Shown in pieces: positions 1 to 6,977 of a stretch of DNA of 11,143 nt (position 1 is the stretch's first letter; each line of letters begins with the position of its first letter). A program made the position numbers and the translations under genes. The notes under the pieces are model-generated. The model ran no database searches. It was given only the letters and a program-made list of their open reading frames with translations, and was not told the origin of the DNA. This stretch comes from Angelakisella sp. (GTDB taxonomy: Bacteria; Bacillota; Clostridia; Oscillospirales; Ruminococcaceae). The stretch covers positions 1 to 11,143 of the forward strand of contig JAAWGY010000050.1 of the NCBI GenBank assembly GCA_022795575.1, given 5' to 3'.

Positions 1-11
1 GGCCGCAGGTC

Positions 12-109
12 CAGGGCCGCGCAGGCCCTGAAGGCGCAGGGACCTTCTGCGGAAGGTCCGGGGAGCCTTCGGCTCCGCTGCGCCTCACGGGGGAACCAGG
101 TCCCCCGTG
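12..109. repeat. Cluster of consecutive GC-rich hairpins, non-coding
   Basis: Four perfect or near-perfect inverted repeats follow each other closely: CAGGGCC/GGCCCTG (12-18, 24-30), GGACCTTC/GAAGGTCC (40-47, 52-59), GGAGCC/GGCTCC (62-67, 71-76) and CACGGGGGA/TCCCCCGTG (86-94, 101-109). Loops are 3-6 nt. No convincing gene covers positions 1-300; the short reading frames lack a plausible ribosome binding site and recognisable domains. This could be a structured RNA, a dispersed palindromic repeat, or the trailer of a gene beyond the left edge. Confidence 0.5.
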
Positions 110-167
110 TGCCCCCTCCGCCCTCCGGGGGAGCCCTATGGGAAAGAAAACCGCCTGTCCCACAGGT

Positions 168-197
168 TGAGCCCGCCCGGTAGCCCGGGCGGGCTCA
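168..197. terminator. Strong perfect hairpin, possible terminator-like element
   Basis: A perfect 13-bp inverted repeat, TGAGCCCGCCCGG/CCGGGCGGGCTCA, closes on a TAGC loop. A smaller hairpin (CCTGT/ACAGG, 154-166) abuts it. Neither side carries a clear T-tract, so it is not a textbook rho-independent terminator. It may be a backup stop behind the 235-283 terminator, or part of the hairpin cluster to its left. Confidence 0.35.
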
Positions 198-234
198 TAG
201 CGGGCGGCAGGTGGTGCGCCTCCCGCCCCGTATC

Positions 235-283
235 AAAAAACACGGACAGAAGCTCATCCAAGAGCCCCTGTCCGCGTTTTTTT
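235..283 (-). terminator. Rho-independent terminator of the purine permease unit (possibly bidirectional)
   Basis: The stem CGGACAG (243-249) pairs with CTGTCCG (268-274). After one mismatch the pairing continues through an A-tract (235-240) against a T-tract (277-283). On the minus strand the stem is followed by six T residues, 17 nt downstream of the permease stop codon. The A/T tracts on both sides mean it could also work for plus-strand transcripts. Confidence 0.8.
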
Positions 284-299
284 GCTCGGTAAAAACCCG

Positions 300-1718
300 T
301 TAGACAATCAGGAAAAACTTCAGCAGGAACAGCGCAGAAATCACATAGGTGAGAACCGAAACCTCCTTGGCCTTGCCGCTGAACACCTTGATCACTGCAT
401 AGGAGATAAGGCCCAAACCAATTGCGTGGCCAATAGAGCTGGAAACCGGCATCCCAATCAGCATCAAAGCCACCGGCACCATCTGATCCATGTCGTCAAA
501 GTTGACGTTTTTAAGCCCCATCAGCATCAGCACACCAACGTAGATAAGCGCAGCAGAAGTAGCAGCAGCAGGAATAATCGCCGCCAAAGGTGCAATGAAA
601 ATGCAAGCCAGGAAGAGAACGCCAGTCGTAAGCGCGGTAAGCCCGGTCCGGCCACCAGCCTCAACACCGGAAGCGGATTCCACAAAGGTGGTAACGGTAG
701 AAGTGCCGGTGCAAGCCCCCGCAATCGTGCCGATGGCGTCAGAGAGAAGCGCCTCCTTCATGTTGGGCATATTGCCGTCCTTGTCCACCATGCCGGCCCG
801 GGAAGCAGTGCCAACCAAGGTGCCGATGGTGTCGAACATATCAATCATGCAGAAGGTGATAACTAAGGTAATGGCAGTAAACCAGCCAATATCCAGAAAA
901 CCGGCAAAGTTAAACTTGAAGAAGGTGGTGGCCATCATATCGCCGAAGGGGGGAACAAAGGAGGCCGTCGCCAGGGAGGCGAAGGGATCGTTCCCCAGAG
1001 CGAAGGAACCGGCCCAGTAGATCACCGAAGCAGCCAGCATCCCCAGCAGAACAGCACCCTTAACGCCCCTTTTGGCAAGCAGCACGATGACAAAGAGACC
1101 GATGAACATGGTGGCCACCTGGAGCACCATGGTGTTGTAGCCGCTGCCCATGGTGGACTGTGCCACACTGGGGGTAAGGGCGCCGAAGAAGTCCCGCATC
1201 ACAAAGAAGGGGCCACCGGTTTCCGAGTAGACGCCGGCGTTGGAGCCCAGGCCGATGTTCATCAGCATAAGGCCGATGGCGGGAGCAATGCCCAGCCGAA
1301 CCCCCAAGGGGATTGCGTCCACAATCTTCTCCCGGATGTTGAGGATGGAAAGGATGATAAAGACAATGCCCTCGATGAGGATGATGACCAGGGCGGACTG
1401 GAAGCTGGCCACATAGCTCATGCCGGTAAGGGCGGCGATGTTGGCCACCACCACGGCAAAGAAGCTGTTAAGGCCCATGCCGGGAGCAAGCGCGAAGGGC
1501 TTGTTGGCCAAAAAGGCCATGCAGAACATCGCCAGGGCAGAGGCCAGGCAGGTTGCCATAAACACGCCGTTCCACAAAGCGGAGCCCACATCAAAGCCGG
1601 TGAGCAGATTGGGGTTTAGGGCGATGATGTAAGCCATCGTCATAAAGGTGGTAAGCCCGGCTACTACCTCGGTACGTACCGTGGTGCCGTTTTCCTTGAG
1701 GTGAAAGAGCTTTTCCAT
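300..1718 (-). CDS. pbuG: Guanine/hypoxanthine permease, NCS2 family (PbuG/AzgA type)
   Basis: The 472-residue polytopic membrane protein belongs to the AzgA/PbuG branch of the NCS2 nucleobase transporters, which import guanine, hypoxanthine or adenine by proton symport. Visible hallmarks are APGMGLNSFF (78-87), DMFDTIGTLVG (293-303) and the conserved TGTSTVTTFVES / GVEAGGRTG stretch (337-359); the rest is mostly hydrophobic helices, as expected for about 12-14 membrane segments. The length is normal for the family. I chose the ATG at 1718 (MEKLFHLKEN) because AGGAGG at 1731-1736 lies 12 nt upstream and family similarity begins here; a longer frame to 1772 lacks a ribosome binding site. The leader holds a guanine riboswitch, so expression should fall when guanine is plentiful. 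Exact substrate among purines is inferred from the riboswitch and family. Confidence 0.92.
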   Translation of the reverse strand: MEKLFHLKENGTTVRTEVVAGLTTFMTMAYIIALNPNLLTGFDVGSALWNGVFMATCLASALAMFCMAFLANKPFALAPGMGLNSFFAVVVANIAALTGMSYVASFQSALVIILIEGIVFIILSILNIREKIVDAIPLGVRLGIAPAIGLMLMNIGLGSNAGVYSETGGPFFVMRDFFGALTPSVAQSTMGSGYNTMVLQVATMFIGLFVIVLLAKRGVKGAVLLGMLAASVIYWAGSFALGNDPFASLATASFVPPFGDMMATTFFKFNFAGFLDIGWFTAITLVITFCMIDMFDTIGTLVGTASRAGMVDKDGNMPNMKEALLSDAIGTIAGACTGTSTVTTFVESASGVEAGGRTGLTALTTGVLFLACIFIAPLAAIIPAAATSAALIYVGVLMLMGLKNVNFDDMDQMVPVALMLIGMPVSSSIGHAIGLGLISYAVIKVFSGKAKEVSVLTYVISALFLLKFFLIV

Positions 1719-1745
1719 AGGTTCAGATACCCTCCTGTTTGTTGC

Positions 1746-1775
1746 GAGACGCCCCCCTTGCAGGGGGAACATCTC
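1746..1775 (-). promoter_or_regulatory. GC-rich leader hairpin between riboswitch and start of pbuG
   Basis: On the minus strand GAGATG (1775-1770) pairs with CGTCTC (1751-1746), and the C-run (1767-1763) pairs with the G-run (1757-1752), leaving a five-base loop. The hairpin ends 9 nt before the AGGAGG of pbuG. No T-tract follows, so it is not a standard terminator. It may be part of the riboswitch expression platform acting on ribosome access, or a transcript-stability element. Confidence 0.45.
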
Positions 1776-1852
1776 TTATCCCAAGCCGGGGCGGCCTGCA
1801 AAGAAGGCGGGTTCCGCTGGGACACAAACCCCAAGGCGCTCTCCGCTTTCTC

Positions 1853-1913
1853 CGGTAGTCGGCAGATAGGCCGCCGGTAGAAACCCGGAGCCCATCCTGC
1901 CCCGGCTATACCG
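1853..1913 (-). ncRNA. Purine riboswitch aptamer, guanine class
   Basis: On the minus strand all elements of the purine aptamer are visible. P1 is CGGTA (1913-1909) with TACCG (1857-1853). P2 is CCGGGGC with GCTCCGG (1905-1885), closed by L2 AGGATGG. The invariant J2/3 TTTCTAC follows, then P3 CGGCG/TGCCG with L3 GCCTATC. GG in L2 and CC in L3 can make the known loop-loop contact. J3/1 is AC before the P1 3' strand; this C (1858, equivalent to C74 of the B. subtilis xpt aptamer) pairs with guanine, whereas adenine riboswitches have U. The core closely resembles xpt (TTTCTACCGG and CCGACTA shared). It sits about 135 nt upstream of pbuG. CTCCGG of P2 can also pair with CCGGAG overlapping the P1 3' strand, a possible ligand-free fold. 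Confidence 0.88.
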
Positions 1914-1931
1914 AAAAAAGAAAACATCAAC

Positions 1932-1940
1932 AGGATAGCA
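1932..1940 (-). promoter_or_regulatory. Candidate extended -10 promoter for riboswitch-pbuG
   Basis: The minus strand reads TGCTATCCT, an extended -10 (TGn followed by TATCCT at 1937-1932). A start about 7 nt downstream would begin the transcript just before riboswitch P1. No good -35 is seen at 17 nt, which extended -10 promoters tolerate. Confidence 0.45.
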
Positions 1941-2182
1941 CACTTCGACACAAAAATCTACTCTTTTTTTGAGGAAAAGAGAAAAAGGGCGGCTGGCCGG
2001 CGCGGGACAGACGAACCATGCGTAGAAGCCACCGTCCGCCTTGCCGCGGCTTTCCCGTTTGCGCAGCGCAAGCTCCCGGTGCGGTTTTTCTATCATAACA
2101 AGATGGAGGGTGCGGCAATCATCGTTGGTCGGCGAGGCGTTTTCTCCAGTGCCCGACCAAAAACCGCGCCAAAAACTGCCTG
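1941..2182. other. Intergenic region between divergent pbuG and SASP genes
   Basis: No gene is recognised here. Two inverted repeats are visible: CTCTTTT/AAAAGAG (1961-1967, 1975-1981) just upstream of the pbuG promoter, and TTGGTCGG/CCGACCAA (2125-2132, 2153-2160) with a 20-nt loop. Neither is followed by a clear T-tract. A long minus-strand reading frame runs from inside the spore gene to the riboswitch but has no family resemblance and would overlap both. Confidence 0.4.
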
Positions 2183-2211
2183 TGATAAACCTTGTCGGAA
2201 AGCTCACACTA
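2183..2211 (+). promoter_or_regulatory. Candidate sigma-G (forespore) promoter of the SASP gene
   Basis: TGATAA (2183-2188) and CACACTA (2205-2211), 16 nt apart, resemble the forespore sigma-G consensus (about TGAATA, 17-18 nt, CATACTA). The position, about 64 nt before the SASP start codon, and the known sigma-G control of alpha/beta SASPs support it. The match is imperfect. Confidence 0.4.
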
Positions 2212-2274
2212 ATACCGCAAACGCAGAATCTCAACCATGATTTTTGAATGATTTCATAAGGAGTGTAAAACATT

Positions 2275-2454
2275 ATGGCGAACAAGAAATCCAAAGAGGC
2301 TCTGTCCCAGATCAAGAACGAGGCTGCTTCCACCGTGGGCGTTACCCTGAAGCAGGGCTACAACGGCGACCTCACCTCCAAGCAGGCCGGGTCCATCGGC
2401 GGCGAGATGGTCAAGAAGATGATCGAGAGCTACGAGAGCTCCATGTCCAAATAA
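2275..2454 (+). CDS. Small acid-soluble spore protein, alpha/beta type
   Basis: This 59-residue protein begins MANKKSKEALSQIKNEAAS and contains the alpha/beta SASP signature: a VGVTL segment (21-25), NGDLTSKQAG (30-39) and the highly conserved SIGGEMVKKMI (40-50). Such proteins coat DNA in the dormant spore, hold it in an A-like form and protect it from UV and chemicals; they are degraded at germination by the GPR protease. The Glu16-Ala17 bond in IKNEAAS lies where GPR normally cuts, though the usual residue after Glu is larger. AAGGAG at 2258-2263 lies 11 nt before the ATG. It stands alone, divergent from pbuG and convergent with the defence operon, with a probable sigma-G promoter and a hairpin terminator. 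It is the only plus-strand protein gene here. Confidence 0.93.
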   Translation: MANKKSKEALSQIKNEAASTVGVTLKQGYNGDLTSKQAGSIGGEMVKKMIESYESSMSK

Positions 2455-2509
2455 GCACCGCGTTTTTGCGTGTGGCTGGCGGTGGGTAATCACCTGCCGC
2501 AACGCCCAC

Positions 2510-2536
2510 AAGGGGCCGCCATTTGGCGGCCCCTTA
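2510..2536 (+). terminator. Terminator hairpin after the SASP gene
   Basis: A perfect 11-bp stem, AAGGGGCCGCC/GGCGGCCCCTT (2510-2520, 2525-2535), closes on ATTT. It lies 55 nt after the SASP stop. The T-tract is short (TT, then AAAA), but the stem is very stable and symmetric, so it may also stop transcripts arriving from the mrr side. Confidence 0.65.
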
Positions 2537-2644
2537 AAATGCTGTCAGCGTTTCCCTATACAGGGGCAGCCTTTGCGGCCCTCATCCCAGCCCCGCGAGC
2601 CCCGGCGGGGGAGGGAAGAGGCCCCCAGCCGATGGCGCAGAGAC

Positions 2645-2683
2645 AGGGAAAACAGCGGCACAGGCGCTGCCATGCCGCTGTCC
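2645..2683 (-). terminator. Probable terminator of the defence operon
   Basis: ACAGCGGCA (2652-2660) and TGCCGCTGT (2673-2681) form a perfect 9-bp stem with a 12-nt loop, about 30 nt past the mrr stop on the minus strand. There the stem runs into TTTT then CCC, a weak T-tract. A smaller hairpin (CCCCGC/GCGGGG, 2591-2610) lies beyond it. Confidence 0.5.
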
Positions 2684-2711
2684 CGCGGATGTCCTGCGTG
2701 GGGATACTCGG

Positions 2712-3638
2712 CTAATCCAAATCGTCCGCAAAGAAATCCCGGTCCAGGCGCTTGATCTCATAGGTGATCTCGGTGGAAACGCCTACGTTGTACTCAATCA
2801 TCAGCTTTGCCAGCATTTGGCCGTCCACCAAAACGACCTTTGTGGTATGCTGCTTTTGGGCGTACTCCCGAGCCTCCCTGGTAAACTGCGCCGTTGTGAT
2901 AAACAGCCCCTTGCCGGCCCCCTGGCCCACCAGCGCCCCCACAAACTTCTGGATTTCCGGCCGGCCGATCCCCTTGTCCGGATCCCACCGCTTTGCCTGG
3001 ATGTAGATCATGTCAAAGCCAAGCTTGTCCTCCCGGATGATGCCGTCGATTCCCTCGTCGCCGCTTTGTCCCACCACAACGCCGGCATCCGAGAGGGAGC
3101 CGCCGTAGCCCATCCGCTCCAGGAGCTTTACCACCAGGTGCTCGAAAAAGGAGGGGGACTGCCCCATGATCTCCCCAAGGAGGTCGTCCGATAACGCCGC
3201 CTGAATCTGCTGGTAGGCGGTGTCCAAAACGTCCTGGGGGGATTGCCCGGAATCCGGCACGCTCTCCGAGGGCTCGGCGGCTGCGGCGGTGTCGTCGGGC
3301 TGGAGGAATTTCCGGAAGGAATCGAATTGGGACAGGTACTGGTTGTCAATCCGCTGGGGGGCGTTGGCCAAGGCCTGCTTCCCCAACGGCGTCAGGCGGA
3401 AGGCGCCGCGGGCGGGACTTTCGATCAGCCCCGCCTTTTTCAGATAGGTACAGCCCCACCCGACCCGGTTGTGGAAAACCGCCTGGCGCCCGCTGGGGAG
3501 CAGCTCCCGCCGTTCGGCGTCGCTCACATGGAATTTTGAGGCAATCTGGTTCCGGATCTCGCCGCTTCTGTGGACCTGCAAATCGGCCAGGATTTCCAAA
3601 AGCTCCCGGTACATCTCGTCGTATTTTGGAATCGCCAT
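2712..3638 (-). CDS. mrr: Mrr-like Type IV modification-dependent restriction endonuclease
   Basis: This 308-residue protein has the Mrr layout. An N-terminal winged-helix DNA-binding region (Mrr_N, about 1-92; the motif WGCTYLKKAGLI at 61-72 is typical) is joined by a linker rich in Ala, Pro, Ser and Glu (about 113-145) to a PD-(D/E)xK nuclease domain (about 160-285). Catalytic residues visible are the Asp in GIDGI (Asp198) and the QAK motif (214-216), the Q-x-K form normal for Mrr; FITTAQFTREAREYA (246-260) is also characteristic. Mrr proteins cut DNA carrying foreign methylation. The ATG at 3638 has AGGAGG 6 nt upstream. It lies 61 nt after hsdR on the same strand, so it is probably the last gene of the restriction operon. 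No disruption is seen. Which methyl mark it recognises cannot be read from the sequence. Confidence 0.92.
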   Translation of the reverse strand: MAIPKYDEMYRELLEILADLQVHRSGEIRNQIASKFHVSDAERRELLPSGRQAVFHNRVGWGCTYLKKAGLIESPARGAFRLTPLGKQALANAPQRIDNQYLSQFDSFRKFLQPDDTAAAAEPSESVPDSGQSPQDVLDTAYQQIQAALSDDLLGEIMGQSPSFFEHLVVKLLERMGYGGSLSDAGVVVGQSGDEGIDGIIREDKLGFDMIYIQAKRWDPDKGIGRPEIQKFVGALVGQGAGKGLFITTAQFTREAREYAQKQHTTKVVLVDGQMLAKLMIEYNVGVSTEITYEIKRLDRDFFADDLD

Positions 3639-3699
3639 ACCATCCCTCCTGTTGCTGTGGCCTCTGTTGCTCCGGCGTTTCTGTGTCCTTCCGGCCGGA

Positions 3700-6600
3700 T
3701 CAAAGCGGCGCGTTGTCCGTCCACATCTCGCACTGGCCCATCACCGTCTGTATCGCGTCCTCCATCCCCTCCGGGGGGTAGTGGTGGTCCCGCAAAAGCC
3801 GCTTGACCAGCCGCCGCATCCCGGCCCGGGCGCTCTCCTTCCGCTGCCAGTCGATGGTGCGGTTTTTCCGCAGCAGCTGGGTGAGCTCCTTGGTGATGGC
3901 GATGAGCTCCTCGTGCTGGTAAAAGTCCTGGATGGCCTGGGGCTTGGTGAGGGCGTCGTAAAAGGCCAGCTCCTCCGGGGTGAGCCCCAGGGCCTCCCCC
4001 GCCGCGTTGGCCGCCGCCATCTCCTCCGCCAGCTTCAGCAGCTGCTGGATGACCTCCTCGTTGGTGAGCATCCCGTTCAGGTAGCGGTTCATGGTGCGCT
4101 GGATGACCTCCGAGAACCGCTCCGACTTCACCAGGTTGGTCCTGCGGTAGATGGAAACCTGCTCCGCAATCAGCTTTTTCAGCAGCTCCACGGCCAGGTT
4201 CTTCTCCTTCATGTTGGCCACCTCCTCCAGGAACTTGGGGTCGAAGAGGGAAAAGGCCCCCTGGATATCGGAGAAAAGGTTGATGACACCCTCGCTTTGG
4301 ATGCTCTGCTGGAGCAGCTGGTTGATGCGCTGGTTTACATCCCCCAGGGAGAACTGCTTTTCCGCCCCGCCGGCTTGCAGCCGGAGGAGCATGGCACGCA
4401 CCGCCTCAAAGAAGGTGGCCTCGCACCGGTCGGCTTGCTCCGCCAGGCTGCCGCAGAGGGAGAGAGCCTGCCGCAGCAGCAGCGCCTCCCGGATAAAGAT
4501 GTACCGGGCCCGCTCCTGTTCCGGCAGGTCGTGCTGGGCCACGCTTTTGCCCAGGATAAAGTTTACCCCCCCGGTGATGCACCGGGCCTTCTCCAGGTCG
4601 CCGCCGGTGAGGAAGTCCCGGTAATCGCAGCCATGGAAGAGGTCCCGGCAGACCGAAAGCTTTTCCAGGAATTTGGGGTAGGCGGAGCTTGCCACGTCGG
4701 TGTCGCCGTAGTTTTGCTTGTCCCGGGCGGTGTAGTCGTTCATTGCCTGCCGGAGGGCGGCGGCGATGCCCACGTAATCCACCACCAGCCCGCCCTCCTT
4801 ATCCCCAAAAACCCGGTTGACCCGGGCAATGGCCTGCATCAGGTTGTGGCCGGACATGGGCTTGTAGACGTACATGGTGGCCAGGGAGGGGACGTCGAAG
4901 CCGGTAAGCCACATATCCACCACAATGGCGATTTTGAGTGGGGAGGCGTTGTCCTTAAAGCGCCGGGCCAGGTCCTCCTTGTGGGCCTTGTTGCCGATGA
5001 CCTTCCGCCACTCCTCGGGGTCGTCGTTGTTCTGGGTCATCACCACCGCCACCTTTTCGGTCCAGGCGGGGCGCAGCTTTAGGATGCGCCGGTAGATCTC
5101 CATGGCGATGGGGCGGGAGTAAGCAACGATCATGGCCTTGCCGGTGAGGAGATTTTTCCGGTGGTTTTCGTAGTGGTCCAGGATGTCGTCCACCAGGGAG
5201 CGGATGGTCTGCTCCGCCCCCAGGATGGCCTCCATCCGGCCCAGCTCCTGCTTGCTTTTCTGGATGACATAGGGGTCCGCGTTTTGGGCCATCCGGTCGT
5301 ATTCGGCGTCGATGAGGGCCAGGGTGTCCCGGTCCAGCTTTAGGTGGATCACCCGGCTTTCGTAGTAGACCGGGCGGGTGGCGCCGTCCTCCACCGCCTG
5401 GGTCATGTCGTAGATATCGATGTAGTCGCCAAACACCTCCCGGGTGCTGCGGTCCTTGGAGGAGACAGGGGTGCCGGTAAAGCCGATGTAGGTTGCCTTT
5501 GGCAGGCTGTCCCGGATAATCCGGGCGGTGCCGGTGATGGTTTTGGCCTCCACCCCGCCGTCCTCCCGCTCCCGCACCACCACCTTTTCGGTAAGGCCGT
5601 ACTGTCCCCGGTGGGCCTCGTCGGCCATAACAACGATGTTCCGCCGCCGGGACAGGGCCTCCCGGCTCTCCTCAAACTTCTGCATGGTGGTAAAGAGGAT
5701 GCCGTTTGCCTGCCGCCCAGCCAGCAGCTCCCGGAGGTGCTCCCGGCTTTTGGCCTGCTGGGGGGTCTGGCGCAGAAAGGAGGCGCACCGGCAAAACTGC
5801 CCGTAGAGCTGGTCGTCCAGGTCGTTGCGGTCGGTGATGACCACGATGGTGGGGCTTTCCAGCGCCTCCTGGAGGGCGTGGGCGTAAAAGACCATGGAGA
5901 GGGACTTGCCGCTCCCCTGGGTATGCCAAAACACGCCGCCCTTGCCGTCGGTTTGGGTGGCGCGCCGGGTGGAGGCAACGGCTTTTCTCACCGCAAAATA
6001 CTGGTGGTACCCCGCCAGGATTTTGAAGGTGTTCTCGCCGTCCTCGTTAAAGCAGATAAAATTTTTCAGGATATCCAGAAAGCGGGCCTTTTCAAACAGG
6101 CCCTGGAAGAAGGTATCAAACTGGGCGTACCGGGTGTTCTCGTAGCTGCCGTCGGTGGTTTTCCAGGCCATGTACCGGTCCTCGCCGGAGGTGATGGTCC
6201 CGGCCTTGGAGGTGGTGAGGTCGCTCATGACACAGACGGCGTTGTAGGTAAAGAGGGAGGGCAGCTGGTGGATGTAGTTGCGGAGCTGCCGGTAGGCGGC
6301 GGAGGCGTCGGTTTCCTCCCGGGTGGGGGATTTCAGCTCCATCACCACCAGGGGCAGGCCGTTGACAAAGAGGATGACGTCAGGCCGCTTCTCCGAGCCC
6401 TCGATGACGGTCCACTGGTTGGCGATGGTAAAATCGTTGTTACAGGGGTTTTGGTAGTCCGCCAGATAGACCAGGGCGGAGCACTCCTCGCCGTCCTGGA
6501 AATACCTCACCGGCACGCCGTTCTGGAGGTAGTCGGTAAAGGTCATGTTCCGCTGTAGCAGGGTGCCGGCGTCGATGCTTTTCAGCCGACAGACGGCCTC

Positions 6601-6780
6601 GCCGATGGCGTCCGGGGGCAGGGCAGGGTTGATGCGCCCCAGGGCAGGGAGGAGGGCGTCCTCGTACAAGGGGGAGTGGTAGTCCCGGGGGACGTCCGGG
6701 CCGTAGGCGTGGGTGTAGCCGAGGGCGCCGGTGAAAAGCTGGATGATGGCGTTTTCGTAGTTGGCCTCGGTGAAAGACAT
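3700..6780 (-). CDS. hsdR: Type I restriction enzyme, R (restriction/translocase) subunit
   Basis: At 1026 residues this is full length for HsdR. An N-terminal PD-(D/E)xK nuclease domain shows RPD (Asp134) and ELK (Glu148, Lys150). The superfamily 2 motor follows: Walker A HTQGSGKS (286-293), DEAH box ADEAH (386-390), motif III GFTGTP (433-438), motif V TGFDVP (626-631) and motif VI QAIARVNR (649-656). The C-terminal helical part, which docks onto the methylase, follows. HsdR translocates unmethylated DNA using ATP and cuts far from the recognition site, working only in complex with HsdM and HsdS. The ATG at 6780 (MSFTEANYEN) has AGGGGTG about 6 nt upstream; an in-frame ATG at 6822 overlaps the hepT remnant stop codon as ATGA but lacks a ribosome binding site. 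The gene is GC-rich like hsdM and unlike the block just upstream. All key residues are present. Confidence 0.95.
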   Translation of the reverse strand: MSFTEANYENAIIQLFTGALGYTHAYGPDVPRDYHSPLYEDALLPALGRINPALPPDAIGEAVCRLKSIDAGTLLQRNMTFTDYLQNGVPVRYFQDGEECSALVYLADYQNPCNNDFTIANQWTVIEGSEKRPDVILFVNGLPLVVMELKSPTREETDASAAYRQLRNYIHQLPSLFTYNAVCVMSDLTTSKAGTITSGEDRYMAWKTTDGSYENTRYAQFDTFFQGLFEKARFLDILKNFICFNEDGENTFKILAGYHQYFAVRKAVASTRRATQTDGKGGVFWHTQGSGKSLSMVFYAHALQEALESPTIVVITDRNDLDDQLYGQFCRCASFLRQTPQQAKSREHLRELLAGRQANGILFTTMQKFEESREALSRRRNIVVMADEAHRGQYGLTEKVVVREREDGGVEAKTITGTARIIRDSLPKATYIGFTGTPVSSKDRSTREVFGDYIDIYDMTQAVEDGATRPVYYESRVIHLKLDRDTLALIDAEYDRMAQNADPYVIQKSKQELGRMEAILGAEQTIRSLVDDILDHYENHRKNLLTGKAMIVAYSRPIAMEIYRRILKLRPAWTEKVAVVMTQNNDDPEEWRKVIGNKAHKEDLARRFKDNASPLKIAIVVDMWLTGFDVPSLATMYVYKPMSGHNLMQAIARVNRVFGDKEGGLVVDYVGIAAALRQAMNDYTARDKQNYGDTDVASSAYPKFLEKLSVCRDLFHGCDYRDFLTGGDLEKARCITGGVNFILGKSVAQHDLPEQERARYIFIREALLLRQALSLCGSLAEQADRCEATFFEAVRAMLLRLQAGGAEKQFSLGDVNQRINQLLQQSIQSEGVINLFSDIQGAFSLFDPKFLEEVANMKEKNLAVELLKKLIAEQVSIYRRTNLVKSERFSEVIQRTMNRYLNGMLTNEEVIQQLLKLAEEMAAANAAGEALGLTPEELAFYDALTKPQAIQDFYQHEELIAITKELTQLLRKNRTIDWQRKESARAGMRRLVKRLLRDHHYPPEGMEDAIQTVMGQCEMWTDNAPL

Positions 6781-6818
6781 GGTGTCACCCCTATAAAAAA
6801 GATTTGGGGAAGGACTTC

Positions 6819-6977
6819 TCATAACATAAGCTTTTGCAATTGCTCGATAAAAACAGGTAATTCCTCAAAAACAACATTGGCGATAATATTCCAATTTGTG
6901 CCATCGTAATCGTGCACCAAACGATGCCGGAGGCCGGAAATCATGGACCACTGAATTTCGCTGTTCGTCAGAATATT
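6819..6977 (-). pseudogene. hepT: 5'-truncated HEPN toxin gene (hepT remnant)
   Basis: Directly after the TGA stop of the MNT gene, and in the same frame, 52 codons read NILTNSEIQWSMISGL, then RHRLVHDYDG, and end FEELPVFIEQLQKLML. This matches the C-terminal half of HepT HEPN toxins, including the R-x4-H RNase motif (Arg17 to His22 of the remnant) and the final helix. Complete HepT proteins are roughly 100-140 residues, so about the first half, including the start, is missing. An internal ATG at 6944 could give a 41-residue peptide that keeps the R-x4-H motif, but no ribosome binding site is evident. I infer a 5' deletion that left an MNT gene without a working partner. The segment is AT-rich and 38 nt from hsdR. 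Confidence 0.75.

Noticed and set aside
282..866. A plus-strand frame of 194 codons opposite pbuG
   Set aside because: It is antisense to the permease C-terminus and has unnatural His/Asn/Arg-rich composition.
1776..2333. A 185-codon minus-strand frame across the pbuG-SASP gap
   Set aside because: It overlaps the guanine riboswitch and the start of the spore-protein gene, has no family resemblance, and lacks a good ribosome binding site.
3469..5082. A 537-codon plus-strand open frame opposite hsdR
   Set aside because: It is a compositional shadow of hsdR and the start of mrr; no motifs were recognised and it crosses the boundary of two real genes.
5344..6558. A 404-codon plus-strand open frame opposite the hsdR N-terminal half
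   Set aside because: It mirrors the HsdR nuclease and helicase codons and shows low-complexity Gly/Val/Leu content without a domain.
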